Source of the DNA: Amycolatopsis sp. NBC_00345
Lineage (GTDB): Bacteria > Actinomycetota > Actinomycetes > Mycobacteriales > Pseudonocardiaceae
Assembly: GCF_036116635.1 (NCBI RefSeq)
Contig: NZ_CP107995.1
Location: forward strand, 1,798,001 to 1,862,000
Direction of reading: 5' to 3'
DNA length: 64,000 nt
Shown: positions 35,444 through 42,363 of the stretch, in pieces
How the letters are laid out: each line of letters starts with the position of its first letter
How positions within the stretch are numbered: the stretch's first letter is position 1
The notes under the pieces: model-generated
The model's input: only the letters and a program-made list of their open reading frames with translations
What the model was told of the DNA's origin: nothing
Database searches by the model: none
Made by a program: the position numbers and the translations under genes

Positions 35444-38287
35444 TCAGCCCTGCGAGTCCCGCTGGTCCCGGTGCTCCTGGAACTGGGCCCGCAGCAACGC
35501 CCGGTGCGAGTCCTCCAGCTGGCCGGCGATCTCGTCCGCGGCCTTGAAGTGCGCTTCGGCCTCGGCGTGCTGCCCCAGCTCGAGTTCGATTTCGCCCAGG
35601 CTGTACGTGATCCGGGCGGTGTCCAGCCCGTTGCCCATCTCCCGGCACAGCGCGAGCGCGCGCAGGTAGCTGTCCTTGGCATCGCGGTGCTTCGCCGAAC
35701 TGCGGTAGGCGTCGCCGAGCCCCTGGAGGCACCGCGCCTCCTGGTAGTGGTCCCCGTGCTCCCGGTGGATCACCAAGGCCCGGTCGTACATCCCGGTCGC
35801 CTCGTCGTGCTCGCCGAGCGCACTGAGCACGGTGGCGAGACTGCCCAGCGAAAACGCGTACAGCCAGTTGTTCCCGTTCGCTTCGCCCAGCGACACGGCC
35901 TGCTCGAAGTGGGTCCTGGCGAGTTCGTAGCGACCGGCCCGCCGGTATCCCTCACCGAGGTTCGCGGTGGACACGCCCACCACCCAGGCGTCTCCCAGTT
36001 CGTTGCCGAGGACGAGCGCGCGCTGGTGGTACTCGACGGCCCGGTCGAACTGGTAGGCCTCCAGATAAGCCGTGCCCAGGTTGCACAGGGCCGGTGCCTC
36101 CACCGCCAGGCCCATCGCCCGGGCCGAGGCAAGGGCCCGCTCATGGGTCGTGATCCAGTCGCCGGTGTAGCCGCGGACCTGGAAGAACCCCCACAGCGCG
36201 GCCGGCAGCTGGGACGCCAGGTCGTGCACCTCGTGCCGGACGCAGTAATCGGCGACGGCGATCAGCGTGACCCGCTCCGCCTCGAACCAGTCCAGGGCCT
36301 GCCGGTAGCTGCCGAAGGTCACCGGTTCGATCCCGGGCTCCTGCTGGACCGGCACCGCCCGCCGCGGCCGGGACGGCGGCAGGATGACCACGGTGGCGTT
36401 CCGCGCGGTGCAGAGGTACCAGCCGGCCAGGCGGGTGAGCGCCCGGTCCGGGCCGGTGTCCTCGGCCTCCAGCTCGGCCCGCTCCCGCGCGTAGTCGCGC
36501 AGCAGGTCGTGCAGCCGGTACCGGCGATCCGCGACCTCTTCCAGCAGGTGCATGCTGACCAGCGATTCCAGCAGGTCCAGGGCATCGGCCACGCTCACCC
36601 CGGCCAGCGCCGCCGCGGCCGGGACGCTGGTGTGCTCGCCGGGGAACAGGCCCAGCAGCCGGAACATCCGGCGGGAGGCCGGGCCCAGCATCGAGTAGGA
36701 CCACGAGAAGACGGTGCGGACGGAACTCGTCGCGTCCTCCGGCAGCGTGAGCGTGGACAGGGCGCTCTGTCTGCTCCCTATCTCGTCGACCAGATCGGCG
36801 AGGGTGCCGTGCTGGCGCAGGGTCAGCCGTTCCGCGGCGACGCGCAGCGCGAGGGGGATCCGGCAGCACAGCCCGATCAGCGTGTCCAGCGCCTCGCCGG
36901 ACACATCCGAGCGGCCCGGCCCGCTGATCCGGCGGATCAGTGCGGCCGCGTCGTCCGAGCCCAGCGAGCCGACGGTGAGCCGGACCGCGCCTTCGCGCGC
37001 CACGAGCCCGGACAGGCGCTTGCGGCTCGTCACGATGACCGCGCATGAGGAGGACCCGGGCAGCAACGGGCGAACCTGCTCGGCATCGGCCGCGTTGTCC
37101 AGCACGACGATCAGGCGACGGTCCGACAGCACCGTCCGGTACAGGGCCGCCCGTTCCTCCAGGCCGCGGGGGATCTCCGACGGGGTGATGTGCAGGGCGC
37201 GCAGCAGCTGGTCGAGCGCTTCGAAGGGGTCCGTCGGCGAACCGGTCGCGTCGAACCCGTGCAGGTTGACGTAGAGGTCACCGCCGTCGAAGCGGCCGCG
37301 CGCCCGGTGCGCCCAGCGGACCGCGAGGGCGGTCTTGCCGATGCCCGCCCCGCCGTCGACCACGAACACCATGGGCCCGCCGCCGTCCGCGGCGTCCCGG
37401 CCCGCGGTCAAGGCGTCGAGCCGCTGCAGCTCCTGCTCCCGGCCGACGAAGTTCACCACGTCGGCCGGCAGCTGGCGCGGCTCGGCGCGGGTGACCACGA
37501 CCGCCCCGGGATCGGTGGTCGCCACGTCCAGCAGCGCCGGGTCGTTGTCGAGGATGCGCCGGTAGAGCCCGCACAGCTCCGGCCCGGGCTCGATGCCGAG
37601 CTGATCGATCAGCGTGCGGCGGGCTTCGCGGAAGGTGTCCAGCGCGTCGGACTGCCTGCCGGTCCGGTAGAGCGCCAGCATCAGGTGCTCCCACAGCCGT
37701 TCCCGGAACGGGTGCCGGGTGACCAGTCCCCGCAGCTCCTCGGCGACGGCGTCCGCCTGGCCGATCATCAGCCTGGCCCTGGCCAGGTCCTCGGTGGCGG
37801 ACAGCCGCAGGTCGTCGAGCGGCCCCCGCAGGGATTCGACGAACCAGCCCGACATCCCGCTGGCCGCGGTGCTGCCCCGCCACAGGTCCAGCGCGCGTTC
37901 CAGCGTGACGACGGCCTCGGCGCCGCGGCCGCCGTCCAGCGCGGCCCGGCCTTCGGCGACCAGCCCGCGGAAGACCGACGCGTCGAGTTCCCCGTCGAGC
38001 ACCCGGATCGAATAACCCATGGTGTCGGTGACGATCCGGTCGTAGCCCGCCGGATCGACGGAAACGGACAGCATCTGCCGCAGCCGGCTGATCGTGGTGT
38101 GCACGGCGGCGTTTTCCGCCGCCGGCGGGTGCTCGCCCCACGCGGCCTCGACCAGTTCCCCGATGGAAACCGGTGAGTTGGCGCGGGACAGCAGGGTGAC
38201 CAGCAGTACCGATTGCCGGGACGGTCGTGGGGAGATTCCCCCGAGCGTGCCGCGCACCTGCAGAGAACCGAGTAGCCCGAACTCCAA
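35444..38287 (-). CDS. AfsR-like SARP regulator with NB-ARC and TPR domains (second)
   Basis: 947 residues with the same architecture as the regulator at 21048 but clearly diverged from it. It has an OmpR-type winged helix (PSRQSVLLVTLLSRANSPVS), a BTAD to about residue 250 (LIDQLGIEPGPELCGLY), NB-ARC with Walker A GGAGIGKTAL and LIVVLDNAADAEQV, then TPR repeats (ALCNLGTAYLEAYQFDRAV and later copies). The start is TTG 38287, with AAGGAG 6 nt before it; no ATG or GTG fits the N-terminus as well. It is divergent from the RiPP precursor/LanB genes across 151 bp, so it is the best candidate activator of that locus, although this is inferred from position only. Confidence 0.92.
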   Translation of the reverse strand: MEFGLLGSLQVRGTLGGISPRPSRQSVLLVTLLSRANSPVSIGELVEAAWGEHPPAAENAAVHTTISRLRQMLSVSVDPAGYDRIVTDTMGYSIRVLDGELDASVFRGLVAEGRAALDGGRGAEAVVTLERALDLWRGSTAASGMSGWFVESLRGPLDDLRLSATEDLARARLMIGQADAVAEELRGLVTRHPFRERLWEHLMLALYRTGRQSDALDTFREARRTLIDQLGIEPGPELCGLYRRILDNDPALLDVATTDPGAVVVTRAEPRQLPADVVNFVGREQELQRLDALTAGRDAADGGGPMVFVVDGGAGIGKTALAVRWAHRARGRFDGGDLYVNLHGFDATGSPTDPFEALDQLLRALHITPSEIPRGLEERAALYRTVLSDRRLIVVLDNAADAEQVRPLLPGSSSCAVIVTSRKRLSGLVAREGAVRLTVGSLGSDDAAALIRRISGPGRSDVSGEALDTLIGLCCRIPLALRVAAERLTLRQHGTLADLVDEIGSRQSALSTLTLPEDATSSVRTVFSWSYSMLGPASRRMFRLLGLFPGEHTSVPAAAALAGVSVADALDLLESLVSMHLLEEVADRRYRLHDLLRDYARERAELEAEDTGPDRALTRLAGWYLCTARNATVVILPPSRPRRAVPVQQEPGIEPVTFGSYRQALDWFEAERVTLIAVADYCVRHEVHDLASQLPAALWGFFQVRGYTGDWITTHERALASARAMGLAVEAPALCNLGTAYLEAYQFDRAVEYHQRALVLGNELGDAWVVGVSTANLGEGYRRAGRYELARTHFEQAVSLGEANGNNWLYAFSLGSLATVLSALGEHDEATGMYDRALVIHREHGDHYQEARCLQGLGDAYRSSAKHRDAKDSYLRALALCREMGNGLDTARITYSLGEIELELGQHAEAEAHFKAADEIAGQLEDSHRALLRAQFQEHRDQRDSQG

Positions 38288-38438
38288 GCCGAGCTCCTTC
38301 CCCGCTACTCGCGCATTCCGAGACCGACTTTACCGTCGTCGGCGGACCGGGTGCCGTAACCGTTTCGAAACTGCGTGAACCGGTGCCGATTGCCTGCTAG
38401 GCTCGCCCGCGGCAAGCGGCAGATTCAGGGGAGAAACC
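38288..38438. promoter_or_regulatory. Shared promoter region of SARP and RiPP genes
   Basis: This 151 bp region contains the palindrome GTTTCGAAAC (38362-38371). A near-direct repeat, ACCGGGTGCCG (from 38346) and ACCGGTGCCG (from 38379), is also present. TAGGCT (38398-38403) could be a -10 toward the precursor gene, with GTGAAC (38375-38380) 17 bp upstream. GGGGAG just before 38439 is the precursor's ribosome binding site. The regulatory role is inferred. Confidence 0.4.
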
Positions 38439-38600
38439 ATGCATGAAGTAGACAGCTGGTTCGATCTGGACGTGAGAATCGACGAGCCGACGCGGCGGCC
38501 GAGCCTCGCCTTCGGTTCGATCACGACCGACATGACCATCGACCTGACACCGACGATTGCGACGGGGCACGCCGACGGGGTCGACCGCCCGCGCTGCTGA
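38439..38600 (+). CDS. Putative class I lanthipeptide-like RiPP precursor
   Basis: A 53-residue peptide encoded 3 bp before the LanB gene, with a strong ribosome binding site (GGGGAG). The leader carries FDLDVRID at residues 8-15, which matches the FxLD/FNLD box recognised by class I LanB enzymes. The remainder holds eight Ser/Thr (22, 27, 29, 30, 33, 37, 39, 42) and a single Cys, which is the last residue (53), in DRPRC. With one Cys at most one lanthionine ring could form; several dehydroamino acids might remain open. RR at 19-20 is a possible processing point. It is too short for routine gene callers. The assignment rests on the leader motif, spacing and the neighbouring gene. Confidence 0.8.
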   Translation: MHEVDSWFDLDVRIDEPTRRPSLAFGSITTDMTIDLTPTIATGHADGVDRPRC

Positions 38601-38603
38601 GGC

Positions 38604-41600
38604 GTGACAACAGTGGATCCGTCGGCGGCGGAGCACATGACGACCGCTGACGGACCGCTTCCCCGCGGGCCGGTCTCGTATCGGCCGGCGGGGTTTTTCC
38701 TGCTTCGCGCACCGACATTGCCCGCGGAGACCGCCCGCCGGCTGTTCTCGGACCCGGGCTCCGGCGATGAGGCGCGATTGTGGGACCAGGTCGGCGATCC
38801 GCTGGTCCGGGCCGCGCTCACCGTGGCCTCCGCCGACCTCGTGGACGCGCTCGACCGGAACGCACAGGGCCAGGTCGCCGCGACCCGCCGGCGCCGGCTT
38901 CGGTCCGGGCTGCTGCGCTACCTGATCCGGATGTCCACCCGGGCTACGCCGTTCGGCCTCTTCGCGGCCGTCTCCTGGGGCGAGTTCGGTGATCACTGCA
39001 CCGCCGTGATCGACGGCGGGCTCAAGCGGCACACCCGCGCGGATCTCGGCTGGCTGCTGGACGTCATCGAGGCCGTCGAATCGGACGCGGCCGTCCTGCC
39101 CTTTCTGCGCCTGACCGCGAACCCGCTCGCCTACCTGGTGGGGGAGCGGCTCGTGCTGCGGCCCGCGGACGTCTACGGGAAGGACGATCTGCGCGGCGTT
39201 TCCCTTCGTGCCACCGAAGTCGTACGCCATTTGCTCGACGAGGCGGTCACGCCGGTCCCGTATGGGGAACTGGTCGAACGGGTCGTCGCCGAATTTCCCG
39301 GTGTGCCGGGGGACCGCGTCGAGGCCTTGGTCGGACGGCTGCACGAGCTGCGGTTCCTCATCACGGACCTGCGCCCGCCGCTGAACCAGCCCCGCCCGGA
39401 ACGGCACGTCATCGACGTGCTCGCCCACGTGCCCCCGGCCCGCGCGGCGTACGAGGCGCTGCTGCGGGTGAGCACGCTGATGGCCCGGTGCGATGAGGAC
39501 CTGTTGTCCCCGTCCGCGCCGATGCGGGAACTGCTTTCGGCGCAACGGGAACTGCTCCCGGACGGGTCCGGCCGCACCTGCCAGGTCGACGCGGCGCTGA
39601 GCATCCCCGGCTGCACCGTGCCCGCGGAAGTGGGCGTCGAGGTCGCCGAGGCGGTGACCTGGCTCGGCCGGGTAATGGGGCCGGCACCGCGGTTCCCGCA
39701 CCTGACGGACTACCGGGCGGCCTTCACCGAGCGGTACGGCCGGGAAGGGCTGGTCCCGCTGACGGATCTGCTCAGCCCCGAGCACGGCCTCGGCAGCCCG
39801 TCGGGTTACCTCAATCCCGGTGGGGCACAGATGTTCGCGGTCCCGAACCGGGCCGCGCCCGATCTCGAGCGGCCGTACGCGCTGCCGCTGCTCGCCGAGG
39901 CCCTGCGCACCGGGCAGCTGGAGGTCGACCTCGCGGACCCGCGGCTCGCCGAGCTGATTCCCGAGAAGCCCGACGACGGGCGAGACCGCCGTCCGCCGGC
40001 CCCTGGGCTGGACGTCACGGTGCAGATCGCGGCCGCCTCCGCGGACGCGATCCCCCGTGGCGAGTGGAACGCGGTGCTCCCGCCGGGATCCTTCGCCCCC
40101 GCCGGGCGCACCGTGGGCCGGTTCGTCCACCTGCTGCCCCGCTCGGCCGAAGGCCAGGTGCGCGACCATCTCCTGGCCCAGGACACCGCCGCCGATCCCG
40201 ATGTGGTGCACGCGGAGCTGAGCTATCTCCCGGTGCAGGGCCGGGCGGCGAACGTCACGGTGCACCCGATCATGCGCAGCCACGAGATCCCGGTGAACGT
40301 CACGCCCTCGGTCGCCGCGGATCGGGTCATCCCGTTGCGGGACATCGTGATCGGCCTCGACGGCGACCGGTTCGCGGCGTACTCCGAGCGGCTGGGCCGG
40401 CGGATCCGGATCCATCAGGGGCACATGCTCAACCCGCAGAGCGCCCCGGACGTGTGCCGGTTCCTCCTGGAAAGCGCGCAGGACGGGGACGCGGCCCCGG
40501 CCCGCTTCGACTGGGGGACCGCGGAGACGGCGCCGTTCCTGCCGCGCGTCCGGCGCGGCCGGATCGTGCTTCGGCTGGCGCAGTGGAACATCCGCGTGCC
40601 CGGCACGTTCGGGCGGGCGGCGCTCGACAGCGACGAGGCGCTGGCCGAAGCCGTGCGCGCGTGGCGTTCCACCTGGCAGGTCCCGCGGTGGGTGTACCTG
40701 GCCGACCAGGACCGCCGGCTGCTGCTCGACCTCGACCACCCACTGTCCACAACGGAATTGCGGGCCGAGCTGGGCCGTACGGCGGAGCGTGGCCGCACCT
40801 GGTTGCCGTTGCAGGAGATGTACCCGGGTTTCGACGATCTGTGGGTTTCCGGGGCCGACGGCCGAAGGCACGTCAGCGAGGTGGTGATCCCGCTGACCGC
40901 CCGGTCGGCGCCCCGGCCGCCGGCGCCCGAGGTTCCCCGGGCCGCGCTGAGCGTGGGCCGGCGCCCGCGGCGGCACCTGCCGGGCGGGACCTGGCTGTCC
41001 ATGAAGCTGTACACGACCGAGACGGCGATGGAGGGGATCGTCAGCCGGATGTGGTCCAAACCAGCGGTCTGTCCGGACGAGGAGTGGTTCTACCTGCGGT
41101 ACGCCGACCCCGCGCCGCACCTGCGCATCCGGGTGCGCACCGGGCTGGGTGACATGGGCGCGCTGTTCGCCGGCTGGACGGAGTGGGCTCGCGGGCTCGT
41201 CGGCGAAGGGCTGGCCGCGGACCTCGTGCTCAACACCTACTCGCCGGAGCTGATCCGGTACGGCGGCCCGGACACCATGGCGGCGGTCGAGCGGGTGTTC
41301 TGCGCGAGCAGCGCGGCCACCGCGCGATTCCTCGCCGAGCCCGGGCCGGACGACCTGCCCCGGCTGGTCGTGGCGGCCTACGCGGTCGAGTGCGTGTACC
41401 GGGACTGGGGCTTCGACCTCGACCAGCGCCTGGCCCGAGCGTCGAGCCTGCCCCGGCCGAGCGAGGAGAACGACCCGGCCCGGCCCGACCGCCGCCTGCT
41501 CGCCGACCTCCTCGCCCCCGAGGTGCCGCCCGGCTCACCGATCGCGAAGATGCGGGCGGACCTGGCCGCGGTCTTCGGCACCCAAGCCGCTCCGCTCGCG

Positions 41601-41789
41601 GAAGCCGGCGCCCTGGCCAGGGCCGCCGCCGGCGAGGGCACCTTGACCACGGCGGAGCACACCGTCGTGGACGGCATCGCGCACCTGCAGGTCAATCGCC
41701 TGCTGGGCACCGACCATGACCTCGAACTCGCCTGCCACCGCCTGTGGAGCCACGCGCTCCGGACGATCCGGAGCCGGTGGCCCGGCTGA
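38604..41789 (+). CDS. Full-length lantibiotic dehydratase (LanB)
   Basis: 1061 residues, the length of a complete LanB. The N-terminal glutamylation domain (about 20-700) uses glutamyl-tRNA to activate Ser/Thr and includes the conserved STRATPFGLF (111-120). The C-terminal SpaB_C elimination domain (about 795-1050) shows WLSMKLYT, EWFYLRYADPAPHLRIRV, RYGGPDTM and HLQVNRLLG. Thus both halves needed to make dehydroalanine and dehydrobutyrine are present, unlike split thiopeptide LanBs or PEARL enzymes. GTG 38604 lies 3 bp after the precursor stop, so the two are coupled. No LanC cyclase, LanP protease or LanT exporter lies within several kilobases on either side. Confidence 0.92.
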   Translation: MTTVDPSAAEHMTTADGPLPRGPVSYRPAGFFLLRAPTLPAETARRLFSDPGSGDEARLWDQVGDPLVRAALTVASADLVDALDRNAQGQVAATRRRRLRSGLLRYLIRMSTRATPFGLFAAVSWGEFGDHCTAVIDGGLKRHTRADLGWLLDVIEAVESDAAVLPFLRLTANPLAYLVGERLVLRPADVYGKDDLRGVSLRATEVVRHLLDEAVTPVPYGELVERVVAEFPGVPGDRVEALVGRLHELRFLITDLRPPLNQPRPERHVIDVLAHVPPARAAYEALLRVSTLMARCDEDLLSPSAPMRELLSAQRELLPDGSGRTCQVDAALSIPGCTVPAEVGVEVAEAVTWLGRVMGPAPRFPHLTDYRAAFTERYGREGLVPLTDLLSPEHGLGSPSGYLNPGGAQMFAVPNRAAPDLERPYALPLLAEALRTGQLEVDLADPRLAELIPEKPDDGRDRRPPAPGLDVTVQIAAASADAIPRGEWNAVLPPGSFAPAGRTVGRFVHLLPRSAEGQVRDHLLAQDTAADPDVVHAELSYLPVQGRAANVTVHPIMRSHEIPVNVTPSVAADRVIPLRDIVIGLDGDRFAAYSERLGRRIRIHQGHMLNPQSAPDVCRFLLESAQDGDAAPARFDWGTAETAPFLPRVRRGRIVLRLAQWNIRVPGTFGRAALDSDEALAEAVRAWRSTWQVPRWVYLADQDRRLLLDLDHPLSTTELRAELGRTAERGRTWLPLQEMYPGFDDLWVSGADGRRHVSEVVIPLTARSAPRPPAPEVPRAALSVGRRPRRHLPGGTWLSMKLYTTETAMEGIVSRMWSKPAVCPDEEWFYLRYADPAPHLRIRVRTGLGDMGALFAGWTEWARGLVGEGLAADLVLNTYSPELIRYGGPDTMAAVERVFCASSAATARFLAEPGPDDLPRLVVAAYAVECVYRDWGFDLDQRLARASSLPRPSEENDPARPDRRLLADLLAPEVPPGSPIAKMRADLAAVFGTQAAPLAEAGALARAAAGEGTLTTAEHTVVDGIAHLQVNRLLGTDHDLELACHRLWSHALRTIRSRWPG

Positions 41790-42363
41790 GACTGACCTTC
41801 CCCTTCAACTGGCCGGACTGCCGAACCACCGGACGGCGGCCCGCTCGAACGCTTCACGATCGGGCTGGAAACCGGACGGAAAGCCGGCCGCCGCCGAAGC
41901 CGGCCCGGCGCGGCTAAGCGCGGACGGCCGGAACTATTTAGCTGAGTAATCGCGCGGCGATCGACGAAAGCCGGCGCCGGCGTATTCCGAAAGAATCCCC
42001 GTACTTTCGCCAACGGGCCGCTGGACGTCCGGCGCGGCAGCTGCCGGAGGGGGCGCGTCCGTCCGGTCGCACCCTCAGGCCGTACGGATGAGTAGCCCGC
42101 GCGGACGGACGCGACCCGCTCGGCCATGCGGGTGAACCATGCCGCGGCCGTCTTGCTCGTTTTGGCGTACCGGCGCTACTGACCCGGCTCTTTTCGCACG
42201 GTGTGTGACAGGGCGTTCCGGCAAAAGGCGGAAACCCCGCCCGGCTGTCACGCGGATGTATCAGCCGGCCCGTTCCGGCCTCTCTTATCCGAGGGGAAAA
42301 TCCCTCCGGCTGTCTGAGAGCGGACAGTATGATCCGTTCGTCTGCTCCCCGGGAGGCTGGGAC
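41790..42363. other. 574-bp intergenic region between LanB and LAL regulator
   Basis: No gene is supported here; short frames lack codon bias and ribosome binding sites. GTGACAG (42205-42211) and CTGTCAC (42245-42251) are perfect inverses whose stem extends as GGCG/CGCC, forming a large hairpin about 115 bp before the LAL start. CTGTC/GACAG near 42310-42327 and TATGAT (42328-42333) may belong to the LAL promoter; no -35 was found. GGGAGG before 42364 is the ribosome binding site. Confidence 0.5.

Noticed and set aside
38397..41120. 907-codon minus-strand frame opposite LanB
   Set aside because: It has no domain signal and is antisense to a clear LanB; it also covers the RiPP precursor. Same GC artefact.
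38604..41789. LanB as a PEARL-type tRNA-dependent peptide ligase
   Set aside because: PEARLs are short and lack the SpaB_C elimination domain; this protein has both halves at full length.
41716..41949. Possible 77-residue gene after LanB
   Set aside because: No ribosome binding site, no domain, biased composition, and overlap with the LanB end.
42328..42333. TATGAT as the LAL promoter -10
   Set aside because: No -35 at a suitable distance was found, so it was only noted within the intergenic entry.
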